From: Trichosphaerium sp. ATCC 40318
Lineage: Eukaryota; Discosea; Flabellinia; Trichosidae
Reading direction: 5' to 3'
NCBI GenBank assembly: GCA_038496445.1
Contig: JALMLS010000420.1
Span: 310,001 to 374,000, forward strand
DNA length: 64,000 bases
The notes below the pieces were generated by a model. That model did not search any database, had not been told where the DNA came from, and saw only the letters and a list, made by a program, of their open reading frames with translations. This document shows positions 1 through 10,793 of the stretch, piece by piece; positions within the stretch are counted from its first letter, which is position 1; the number at the start of each line of letters is the position of its first letter. Both the position numbers and the translations under genes were made by a program.

Positions 1-3000
1 CGCTTTTCTCGTCTTTTCTTAACACGATCACGCTCTTCATCCTCAGTAACACCAGGACTAATAAGAAAGTAAGTATACGCAAGCAATAAACACAAAAAAA
101 CTGAAAGAAAAAAAATCAAAAAGCAAAAAGAAAGAACTTACCGCCATCGTCTTGCACGATGCTTATTCTGCTTATGAATGATACGTTTAATCTCATCAGG
201 ATCCTTGATAATCTCATGAACCTCTCTTTCAGTACCATCCCGACCAATCTCCTTTCTGACTCTCTTAAGTACACGTCTACCACTCTGAATACCCTTCAAA
301 AAGTCGTCCAAGTTCTTATCAGTTAATTCATTAAGAGCAGAAATATCTTGGTTTTTGAACTTTGGCCTTGACCCTGGCCTTCCAGAAGGTCCATCTTCCA
401 TCATTGTAAGCTGTAGTAAGTCATCCATATGCTTCTTCTCGGAATCAGCATCAATCTCATCACCATCGTCACCTCCAAGAACATTCTTTAAACGTCTTGG
501 TGCTCGTTTCTTTTTTGATTTTTTGGCTAAAGCTGAGGTAACCTCATCGAGGAACTGACTGTAATCCTCATCTTCTTCATCTTCTTCTTCAGAAGAGAAC
601 ATAGGATCAGTCTCACTCAAAGCACGTATTTGATTATCAAAGATTGCTTGACAAGTATCATTGTATTGTTGCTGATGCATTGCAACACTTTTACGTTTAT
701 GACGTGCGAATTTGAGCACATCTTCACGCTCTTCACCGGCTTCTTTGGCGCGGTTAGATAGGATCCTAACCATGGCAATACGATCCCAACGACCAAGTTT
801 TGCGATAGCTGCATCTCTCATACCAAGTTCCAGCAGTACGTTACGAGCATGTTCAAGAGATAATTTACGTAAATCAGCTGATGTTCCAGTAACATTTGTC
901 TTGGTCTTTGGTTCTTTTGTTGCACCTGTAGATGCCGTAGAGGCTTTTTGGGCCATACGGACATAACTAAAGGCTTCGCCACGCTGACCTGAAGGGTCAC
1001 CAAAACCGGTTAATTGAAGTAGACCTTTTCCACTCACAGCAGTCAAGAAATTGCTAGAAATCAACTTTGTTAGCTTCAAGTTTTTTTTCAGAAACATTAA
1101 CAAAGTACCTTGTGAGATTCCAAGGTGTGAGTTGCAGTGTCTTTAATATATACTCAGCTGATTCTTTAGAAGTGCCAGGTTTTATATCACGTTCAAAATT
1201 TTGTACACAAGTGATAAGAGCAGGTGTAACATTGTTCAAACGTTCCTATAATTAAAAAACAATTAAAACGAAGAATTGTAATAACAGACCGGTTGTAAAT
1301 CTCTATACATACCACACCAGCTTCATGAACACGCTGTATTCCCGCAGCCATAGCTTCGTATTGACATACCATCTCAGGTGATACCATACCTTGAATATCT
1401 TCCTCGGAAGGTATCTGAAAACCGGCTTTTAAAACCCAACTTCCGCTCTCATCACCACCACGTTGAAAGGTTGAACAGTACTAAAACAAATCATAAGCAA
1501 TCAGAGGAGAAGTACACGTTTTGAACTCACCTTCAGCCGTTTACGAATTGAGTTATCAGAGTTACCAGGAAAACTTTTTGAAATATCGCTAATTTTCACA
1601 GCAGGTAATGCTTTGAACTTTTGTCTGCTTTTCTTTGCTCTGAATTCGCGATAAACTCGAGCTTGAAGTCTCATTTTGATATAATCATTAGAACTACGAG
1701 AATTTGGTGCCCAGACCTACACGAGAAAAAGAGTGTAAGCAAGGAACAAAGAAAGAAAAGACACCATGAAACAGAAAAGAAAATACGTACCTCAGTGCAT
1801 GGTTGGCATTGACCAACACAGTAGACGGCTGGTATCTCTCTTATGATTATACGATCACCACTACGAACCAACAAGAAGTCTGTTTCTCTTGGTGTATGAG
1901 CAAACATTGGCGCTTTGTAAAGATTATTCTCAAGACTTTGAAGCGCAGTTCCAGGTCTTATATCACCAACAAAAGGAGACCTAACCTCAGGCTCTAAAAA
2001 TACATCCTTGCCGTCCTTGAACTAACAAACAACAGTCAAAAAAACCTGCTAACAAATAGCCAAAGAAAAGTACAAGACACGCACATCTAACTCCTTCACT
2101 TCACCTTTATGTTGTTTTCTGTAGTAGTTCTGGATACGACTACCCATACCAACAATCCCAAGAATTGGTGGATGTTCTTCAACATACTCACATAAAATAA
2201 CACGTCCTTCACGTGCTGATAGATCCTTACGTTTCTTCATAACTAAAACATAAATCAAAACAATACAAATCAGAGCAAAAAAAAAGCAAGTGTCTACAAC
2301 TCAAATGCGTGTGGACGTACCAGCTACGCTTGAGACAATACGTCTACGTTTCGTCTTGGCTCCAAGACGAACTTTATGAGTACCACGCCTCAAGTGGAGC
2401 CTTGGACGGTTATAGTAGTGTAGTTCTTCCTGAGTTTGGAACGTTTTTGCTGTGAGAAGTCGCAATGCAGGTTGTGAGTGAGCTACACCTGCTTGTTGCA
2501 AAGGTTTTACATCCTTTGTTGTTCTCAAGGCGTAATATGCGTCATTTGATAGGTTGAAAGGATCAACATCTTTCAAGTCTTCTTGGACTTGTTGCAAAGC
2601 ATCGTGGTTGTTTAGAGTACCTAGCAAGTTGATGAGTAATGAGGAAATACTGTGGTTTAGAATAGAGTCATTTTAGACGAACCTGGCATTTGAAGTAGAC
2701 GTCTTTTTGGTCTCTTCTTCTTTTTTTCTGGTTGACCTTTGTTTTGGACTTTGACAGGCTTGGTTTCTACTTTCTTCGCGTGAGGAAGGTGAAAGACCAT
2801 ATTTTCGTCGTTTAGATCTAATAAACAGTAAGTAAATATCAATAGGATAGTGAGTGTGATGAGAGTAATAAATAAAACCATAATTTCTTTAATCCCAAAC
2901 AAACTATCGCTTTGTGTTTGCTTCTTCGAGCGTACCAAGAATCAAATTAGTATTTACAGGTTTCTCAGGTTCTTTATCATTATCCCAAATAACAGACTTT

Positions 3001-4671
3001 GTCCAGTCACCACTCTCCAACTCAGAATTCAATGGAGAAAAAATTGAATACTTCATTTCTTTCAAAGCATCTATTTTCTTTGCGGGCATTTGAGGTGCCA
3101 TTGGTTGTTGTGTTGGCTCTGGACGATATCCAGGCATACCAACAACATTAGTATGAGCAGGTGTCTAAACAACAAGTCATTTAAATACAAGACAACGAAA
3201 AAAGGGAGGGTACCTGCTGAGCACGAGGTGTTTGTTGTACGAACTGTTGTTGTGCTTTTTTCTTTGTACGGTCTTGCATCTGTTGTTTGCGTACTTGCTG
3301 TTTACGCTGTATACGCGCAGGGCCCCAAGCTTCTGTTGACACATCACATTTGATAGATGGTAATCTAGACTGTAAAACAATGTTAAAGTGGTGACAAGTT
3401 AAAATTGAGGAAGGACCAAAAAAAAATGGTTTTGTGTGACATACGGTGTCGTTTTCTTCTATGTCAAACATCATTATTTCCTCTGAATCACTCTCTTCGC
3501 CATCATACTCTTTAGTATATTCCTCTAGGTCATAACTGTCCAATGTTTTCATGCTACAAATCGTAAGAATCAAGCAAAACAAATCAGAAGGCAAAAAAAC
3601 GGCAAAAAAAAACAAAAAAAGTAAATCGTACTCCGCTGCTGAAGAATCCCTCCATAAAATCTCATCTTCAAATGGCCATACATGCAGTGCATGTTGTATA
3701 GATTCAATCGTAGGAGAAAATACCCCTCTTGCTCCAAATAAAGATGAAACTCCATTCTCTGGTACAACAGATCCAACAGGAAGCCCTTCAACGGCTTGGT
3801 GTTGAACAACGATATTATCGCTAATACAATGACCAATGACACCATCATCTCGCTTTCTCTCTTTTTTATTCTTGCCATCTTGAATATTATCCATTTGCCT
3901 TGCAATAGACTCAAAAGTGATGACAGATGCGCTGTTAGTAGCAAATACAGCTTTTTCATCCGTTGCTTTATAAACTATTGGCGCATCGACTGTTTCAAAA
4001 TAAAAAGTTAAAAAAGAGCTGCTTCAAACAAGACGTTTGGACGCACTTGTCAAAGGCTTCTTTTTTAATTTCTTTTCTTCAAATAACTCCTTTGATATGT
4101 CATTGTCCACCTGAAACAGCTCGGTATACGCCAATATTACGCCGTCATCATCGTTTGCAATGGTAACTACATCATCTATGACTGGTACAGCGCCAACAAG
4201 TTTGACCTCGTCTTTCTCTAAATCATAGCGCTACAGAGGCATCAACACGCGAAACAAAGCTCAAATAGAAGCGCTATCAATCAGTTCAATTTACGCACAG
4301 TTGATCGCTGCCTGGAACTGTTACTCAAAGCGTCACCACCGCGAGCAGCCTGTCTAACGTTTATTTCTGTAACAAGGACAATTGTACTGTACCTTATCGT
4401 TTTCGGAATTGCTGGCGTTGGAAAGCTCACCAATGTCAACTTCTGAGTGGTATGAGGCATGTACGAACAGAATAAACAAAAATATTACCTGTTGAATTAC
4501 GTATGTCACCAACTTCGTCAGTGGCAGTCTCTATGGTCTTATGCGCTATCTGTGCCACATTACATTATGGTCAAGGCGGGATTTTTTGTTTACCGTAGTT
4601 TTTTGCGCCGGTTGTTGTGCTCCGTAAGCCGTGAGATCATACTCGCGTGAAGAACCATCCCCAGTTGCCAT
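1..4671 (-). CDS. TAF1: TAF1, transcription initiation factor TFIID subunit 1 (partial, 3' end off window)
   Basis: Largest scaffold subunit of TFIID, which binds core promoters for RNA polymerase II in the nucleus. The gene is read on the minus strand in about a dozen exons. TAF1 (DUF3591) blocks occur in order: DPFNLSNDAYY near 2,560; LCEYVEEHPPILG near 2,170; ETDFLLVRSGD near 1,870; VSPEMVCQYE near 1,365; TPWNLTRYF near 1,115; GKGLLQLTGFGDPSG near 1,010; FARHKRKSVAMHQQQY near 690; then acidic and basic stretches. The start chosen is the ATG at 4,671 (MATGDGSSREYDLTAYG), which splices into acidic N-terminal exons near 4,560-4,390. The last complete exon ends at an intron donor near 138. One further exon (roughly 1-59, PGVTEDEERDRVKKR) runs off the edge, so any C-terminal domains such as bromodomains cannot be seen. 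No frame breaks were found. The identity is firm; exact exon borders are approximate. Confidence 0.93.
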
Positions 4672-5524
4672 AAATAAGTTCTATCAACACTTTTCGTCAG
4701 TTTTTTTTAACTACATACTCCTGCGCAATAGAGGGAAGCAAAATATGAACACAAACAGTAAAACGATCGCGAAGGGAAAAAATAGCTCTGGAAACGAGCG
4801 AAACTCAAAAAAACGCATAGCATACGTGGTATTAAATTTTTAAGGGTTCTTTGGAGTGGATTATTCTTGGCTTTGTTCTGAAGAGCTTGAAATGGCTTAA
4901 TAATCTGGACTTAATCAACACCAATTTGACGACAACTTTACTGATGTCGCAACGCAACAATTTTTTTGTGGTTTTTGTATTTTCGTCGTCTGAGTTCGCT
5001 GTAGCTTTATTAAACCTTTTCCACAAATACGCACTTTAACTGCCTAATCGTCTTTGAGACTTACAGAGCGTATTTGTAGCGACTAATTGTGTACCTACTT
5101 CTCCATTGGTGTTTCGGCGCACAAAAACGAGGCACCCGCTCTAGTTCTACCCATTTGGTACCCGTTGGTCGCGTATGCGCATAGTCTTTGTTTTAAATTG
5201 AAATCAAGGCTTCACATAGTAGAAAGGACAGCCACATAACCAAAATACCGACAACGTTTAAAAAATAATTGTACAATAACTTTACTTACACAAATTTGCT
5301 ACTCTTTTTTTTTCCCAAAACCTAGCCATACATACAAGTTCATTGCAAATTCCACTCGACGAGACACTCTCTTATAGTAGTGCCTTAGTCTCACGGATGC
5401 CAACTTCGAAGAAGCACTCTGTGATCACCAAAAAAAGTTTAGAAAGTGCAAAAGAAAAAACCGAACAACAAGTTGTTGGCTTTTCTCATTTTTCTATTTT
5501 TCCTTTTTTTTGTTGTGGCAATAA
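4672..5524. other. Intergenic, no supported gene
   Basis: About 850 bp upstream of the TAF1 start. Several short open frames lie here (for example 4,851-5,039 plus and 5,343-5,537 plus). None shows splice-consistent continuation, a recognisable domain or a convincing start context. It probably contains the TAF1 promoter. Confidence 0.4.
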
Positions 5525-6042
5525 TCAACGCCAATAGGACGTTTCTACCATCGGAGAATCCCCACCACCGAACCCAAAGCCATTCTCAAAGGGAGTGACC
5601 TGAAGGTTGACATTGAGGAGATTGCAACGATAGTGTATATTATGTATTGCGATTTACGCAATTGGTAAGTACATTGTCCCCATTCGGCTTCTTTGATTGC
5701 GCCTTTCGCTTTCGCTAAAGGGCAATACATTCCAAAGAAGCCAAGCGGACGCCCACAAACGAAAAAAAAAACCCGCAAAGTCCAATTTACCTTCATCAAA
5801 TAAAAGCTTTTACAAAGGCGAAGGTTTACAAAAAACAAAGAGGACATAAAAAAAAAAGGTTAAAAAAAGGCGTCCTAGGGGATTATTAATAAAGATGGCA
5901 ATACTTACCTGGTTCGTGCAGTTACGGGCTTCGTACTGCAGGTTTGGGATTCTTCTTTCTTTGGTCCATCCAAAGCGGTAAAATCATTCCTAATGGCGCC
6001 GGCGGCGCTCACGTGCTTGTTTCTTAATGCTGGATCGTGCAT
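5525..6042 (-). CDS. Possible small spliced gene, unknown function
   Basis: A candidate small protein. Exon 1 (6,042-5,909) reads MHDPALRNKHVSAAGA... and ends at a good donor (CAG|GTAAGT). The last exon reads VTPFENGFGFGGGDSPMVETSYWR and stops at 5,525, following an acceptor CTTCAG. A middle exon (RKRKAQSKKPNGDN) fits between TTTAG and a GTACTT donor near 5,665-5,710, possibly with a 16-nt microexon before it. The joined product would be under 100 residues with a Lys-rich middle and a Gly-rich C-terminal part. I do not recognise a family. The middle structure is speculative, and other splice choices give different reading frames. Confidence 0.33.
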
Positions 6043-6221
6043 CGATTGTATTTAAACAAACGACGCGATCGGCTTTAAGGTGATGCCACATCGTGATCAG
6101 CAGGTGTTGTTTGCTTGTAGTTAAAGAAATAGATCAGGGCGTTTATGATTGGGTAAAAATGGTGTTCTGAGGACTTGGAGAATTGGCGAAGCGTTTTCTG
6201 ATCGCAAACACGTACAGCTGA

Positions 6222-7771
6222 CTAACACAGCATTGTGTAGGGGCACGTTAACTTGCTGGTTGAAATCAGGGCTGTACAGCGAGTGCCTAACAAAAAAAAC
6301 AAAGCCGAGAAAAAGAATAAAAAAAAACTTATCGAACCTGCCAGAGAAGAGGAAAAAAAATTTGTGTAGGAGGATACTCTAATAGGTGCGAATAACCGCG
6401 GGCGTTTGTGAATATGTGTGGTGTCTGGTGAGTTTTCGATAGCTCGTTTTCTTCTTGCAAGTAGAACAGAGCGCATAGCTGGTTTACCTTCATTAGCGAA
6501 AGCCCATTTTAAGACACCTCGGCGTAGAAGAGAAAGGACCTCTGTAGATAATTCCTGCTGGGCGCGTTTGAATACTTTGGCGAGTATAGGTTTGCGTAAA
6601 GTAAGAAAAGCAGAATCATCAATGATGTTTCCGAGGTGAAGTATAAAATAAGTCTCACAGATGTTAGAGAACTCTGAGTTGGGAAAAGCTGAGGTAACTG
6701 CATTCCAAACTTTCGGGAGGTTACTTGGAGTCAAAGTATTCACAATGTGGTCCTTTACGAGCTGAGCAAGCCTCGGTAGACAAAAGTATACCGCAACCTT
6801 TGTACCACAAATTAATAAGAAAATTATGCTTATATGTTGTTAGCTCACCCGACAAAGCTCCCATAACGGCCAATCTTGTACGCGTTTAAACGCATCCAAA
6901 TCAGGAAAACTCTGTATCTGATCTGTGTAAAGAAACTCAACGACAAAGCGAAAGATGGAAGGGTCAACGTCAGGTAAAGTTATACGTGATTCATCGGACT
7001 CTTGCATGCCGTTTAAAAGTAGCGACTGAAAGTAATCTGAGCGCGCAACTAAGATAGTTTTATGCAAGTGGAATTCTTTGTGTGGCAAGCCAACAACAAA
7101 CGTGACGTCGGACAATCGGCTATCATCGAGCAAACCTTGCATGTCATGGGAAAGAGGAGTTTGTAGTTGTTGTGGAGTTTCAGGGTCTTGTTGCTCGATT
7201 TTTGGAACGACAGCTTCGACTGGTGGTGTGATAGGTCGCGGAGAACCAATTTTTAAAGGGTAATGTACAATGGACTCAAAACTGTTGAGCGTAACGATTC
7301 TAGTACAGATAAGTGGTTTGGCACGTATGGAATTTGGTATACAAGTTTTGCGAAAAAGATCTGTCTCAACCGCGCAATTTGATCAAATAGCCAAACTGCA
7401 ATTCGCAAACGAAAAGGATAAACAGTTACGACGCACCTCTGGTTATTAAAGCGCGATAAAGTGTGTATTGCGTAATCAGTTAGTTTTACAATGTCCATAG
7501 CTTGCATCTGTGCAATTTTAGAGTTCAGAGACGGCCAAGCAAGGGCTTTAAGTGAATGTTTAGAATCAGACAGTGTAACAGCATAGCGCTCCTTTGGAGC
7601 GCCGTTATTACGCCAATTGGTGTCCAGTTTCTTGATTTGAACAACTTGTAAAATAGGTTTAGTCTGTTTCTCTTTGTGTAAACTAGCTGGGTCGTTTGCA
7701 GCTGAAACTTCGGATGTGGTTGAAGAGATGGTCTCTATCCACCCTTCAGAAAGGGACAAGGTGAAAGCCAT
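6222..7771 (-). CDS. RPA70N-like domain fused to BTB/POZ and BACK domains
   Basis: Three exons are inferred: 7,771-7,437, 7,299-6,849, and 6,797 to the stop at 6,222 (possibly with one more in-frame intron near 6,270-6,320). Exon 1 encodes an N-terminal domain resembling the RPA1/RPA70 N-terminal OB fold (PF04057 type): LSEGWIETI, then PILQVVQIKKL, RYAVTLSDSKHSLKA, VKLTDYAIHTL. Splicing continues it with RIVTLNSFESIV, the usual last strand. A Pro/Gln-rich linker follows (about 7,240-7,145). Next comes a BTB domain: LLDDSRLSDVTFVVG, FHLHKTILVARSDYFQSLL, VEFLYTDQI, then LPRLAQLVKDHIV after the second intron. The C-terminal part is BACK-like. BTB proteins usually act as Cul3 adaptors; RPA70N binds acidic peptides of DNA-repair partners. 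The combined role is inferred, not known. The gene is divergent from CCT8. Confidence 0.72.
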
Positions 7772-7997
7772 TAGTTGTTGTAGAAAGCGCGAAGAGAAGT
7801 TTGAAATGTGACTTAAAACAGCTACAAGTTTAAGTACACACTTTAGGCGTACGTGGGTTAGACATACGTTTTCGTACACCGGACTGCCTAATGGGTTCGT
7901 TGAAAGAGGGAGCAGCAATGGATTTTGCCAAAATTTCGTCAAAAAAAATGTAAAAATTCTGAATAATTCTTGTCGTACATAACATAACGCAGACGCA
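7772..7997. promoter_or_regulatory. Shared divergent promoter region
   Basis: A 226-bp gap separates the start codons of the minus-strand RPA70N-BTB gene (7,771) and plus-strand CCT8 (7,998). With both genes pointing away, it must contain or overlap both promoters. No TATA box or operator could be singled out. Confidence 0.5.
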
Positions 7998-10387
7998 ATG
8001 GCTCTTAAACTAATTAACCGTCCCCAAGAGCTTTTAAAAGAAGGTTCCCAACACCTTTCTGGCCTTGAAGAGGCAATTTTGAAAAACATCAAAGCCGTGC
8101 GTGAATTAACCGCCATGACGCGTACATGTTTCGGACCAAACGGTAAGGCGCCGGTTTCTCACTTTTGGGTGGCTGATCAGTTGTTGTGAAGGGATGAACA
8201 AGATGATCATCAATAAGATCCAAAAACTGCTTGTTACGAGCGATGCCGCTACTGTGGTAAAAGAGGTCGATATTATTCACCCTGCTGCCAAGTTATGCGT
8301 TATGGCAGCTGAGATGCAGGAAAAAGAGGTAACGCGCTTTAATTAGTAATATGTAGTACGCTGACAGCGTATTATGATAGATTGGCGATGCGACTAATCT
8401 CGTGTTGGTTTTTGCTGGCCAATTGTTACAAACCGCTCAAGAATTGATCTTGTCCGCCGGATTACACCCTACAGATATTATTTCGGGATACGAAAAGGCT
8501 TTTGCGCTAACAGAAAAGATCGTTGAGTGTACGCTTTATAACTTTTCTTCCTTTTTGACATCTGACGTCCTCCAAAGCACTTGTCGCTACCCAAGTCAAA
8601 GACATCCGCAATAACAAAGAAGTTGGTACAGTACTCCGTGCTTCAATTGCCTCAAAGCAATACGGCTTCCAAGACACCCTTGTTCCTCTTATCGCACAAG
8701 CTTGCACTCAAATATGCCCTAAAAACTCAAAAATGTTCAATGTTGACAATGTCAGAGTTGTTAAAATGTTGGGTGGTGCTGTATCTGACAGTCAAGTATT
8801 CAAAGGAATGGTTTTCGATAGACCAGTCGAAGGTACGCAAAAATTTTATTTTTTCAAAGCTTGTTCGTTAATGATTCTCGCAGGAACTGTTCGCGTAGCA
8901 AACAAGGCTAAAATCTGCATTTTTGCCATGGGTATTGATGCTTCTAAGACAGAATCTACTGGTGTATACCGTATTACAACCAAAGCAGGTTTACTCAACG
9001 CTAACAAAGGCGAAGAGCAATCCATTGAGACTGTACGTGCTTTTGAAAACCAGATCACAATATTTTTTCTTTTTGTCTCTACGCGTTTACCGTTCAAACA
9101 AAATGGTAAAAAAATACTACGTAACTGTTTGCTCTAAAGGGTAGAGGTGTAATCTTGTGTTTTTCTTGTTTGGCTATTTATTTACGTTTTTTCTTTTTGT
9201 AGTTGGTTAAAGAGATCGCCTCCGCTGGTGTTAACGTAGTTGTTGCTGGTGGTACTATTTCAGAGATGGCGATGCATTTCTTTGAGAAACACAAGCTCTT
9301 GGTTTTCAAAATCAATTCGAAGTTCCAATTGCGCCGTTTGTGCCGTGCAGTAAAAGCTGTACCTCTTGTCCGATTGGTACGTTAAAAAAAAACTAGAAAA
9401 AGTGCATATCTCTAACAGCCTTCATTTTAGGGTAAACCAACCCCAGAAGAAATTGGCGAATGCGATAAAGTGTACCAGACCGAAATTGCATCACGAAAGT
9501 GTGTTGTATTTGCACAAGACAACGTTAGTACAATTTTTTGATAAAAATTCAACAATTGGTTAATATTAACGATCTCGCGTGTAGGAATCTTCTCGTGTAT
9601 CTACTCTCCTCATTCGTGCTGCCACACGTAATGTACTTGATGACATTGAGCGTGCTATCGGTACGACTAACTACAAAAATTAAAAAATACTAATACATCA
9701 TAGATGATGGCGTAAACGTTTACAAAGCACTTTGCGGTGACCAACGCTTTGTTGCTGGTGCTGGCGCAACTGAAGTTGAGCTTGCTATGCTAATTAAACA
9801 AGAGGCCGACAAGACTCCATCAACTGAACAAGGAGCTATTAAGGGCTTCGGAACATCTCTAGAGATTGTTCCTGTAACATTGGCCGAAAATGCCGGTTAC
9901 AAGGCCATTCACTTGCTCTCTGAGTTGTATGCTGCTCATGCTAAGGAAGACGGTAAGCACGTCGGATTAGATGTCGAGAACGGTTCTGTAGCAGACGCCA
10001 AAAAACTCGAAGTTTTTGATCATTTGGCATCCAAACTTCAGGTTCGTTATTTTTCTTCTTTTCTCCGTCCTCTCCAAAACTTTTTCTTTTTTTGACAATA
10101 TTCCATGATGATATCTATCATTCTAAGCTTATTACTGAATTACTGATGCTTGAGTTCCGCACTGACGAAATTATTTTAATTTACTTTACCTTGTTGAGCT
10201 TTAATTTGTTCATTTTGTTAAATTATACGCTTAGGCACTTCGTCTTGCTACCAACACCGCTGTGACTGTCTTGCGGATAGATCAAATTATTATGGCTCGT
10301 CCAGCAACCGGACCACCAGTACCAGGTCAAAACGGACCTCCACCAGGCATGGCTGGTATGATGGGCCCTGGAATGGACCCTTATTAA
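7998..10387 (+). CDS. CCT8: T-complex protein 1 subunit theta (CCT8)
   Basis: Subunit of the cytosolic TRiC/CCT chaperonin, which folds actin, tubulin and other proteins using ATP. Exon 1 (7,998-8,142) reads MALKLINRPQELLKEGSQHL and carries the group II chaperonin start with TCFGPNG. The second exon continues GMNKMIINKIQKLLVTSDAAT. The third begins at about 8,382 with IGDATNLVLVFAGQLL, the GDGT-type ATP-site motif read here as GDAT. Later exons include CPKNSKMFNVDNVRVVKMLGG, SAGVNVVVAGG, and ALRLATNTAVTVLRIDQIIMARPA. The protein ends in a Gly/Pro/Met-rich tail (GPPPGMAGMMGPGMDPY) and stops at 10,387. About nine introns interrupt it; the longest is roughly 200 nt, near 10,040-10,234. No frame breaks were seen. 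The theta assignment rests on the N-terminal sequence and is firm. AATAAA-like signals follow directly. Confidence 0.95.
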
Positions 10388-10793
10388 AATAATAAACCCT
10401 TTCAATAAAACTTGTATAGCAGACATAGCTATGTGTTTTTTGTTTTACTCTAGGTCCTCAAAGGTAGCAAAAAAGTTGCTACAAGAAGATGAGTGTGTTG
10501 CAGCGTCCAGTTTTGTGATTCAAAGTACAGAATATCTGCACAAAAAAGGAACTAAGTCGAAAAGACGAAATTTCAAAAACTGTTTTTACAGCCGTAAAAA
10601 GGATGATATAAAGTCTGTAAGTGCACTGAAGTACTACCAAGCAACGTAATATCTTGCAATTAATACCTGATTTCGTAAAACGTAGAGCACAGGAGGTCCA
10701 AAAATGAATCAAAAAATGACTTAATAAAAAAAGAAGATTGTCCGTGAAACTAAAGAGTTTTGAGGGATACAGACGTTCGGTACATCTTCTTAG
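10388..10793. other. Intergenic; CCT8 3' flank with AATAAA signals
   Basis: Two AATAAA-type polyadenylation hexamers lie directly after the CCT8 stop (around 10,390 and 10,404). Nothing else in this 405-bp stretch could be supported as a gene. Confidence 0.5.

Noticed and set aside
355-966. Plus-strand ORFs across 355-558 and 712-966
   Set aside because: They are antisense shadows of TAF1 exons, whose minus-strand frames carry the conserved family blocks.
3181-3894. Minus-strand ORF of 237 residues as an independent gene
   Set aside because: Its pieces are TAF1 exons joined through in-frame introns; the acidic DLEEYTKEYDGEESDSEE part fits the TAF1 N-terminal region.
7253-8116. Minus-strand ORF of 287 residues read as one exon
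   Set aside because: It overlaps the divergent promoter and the CCT8 first exon. The real minus gene starts at 7,771, and its exon 1 ends at the GTGCGT donor at 7,436; the downstream open frame is intron.
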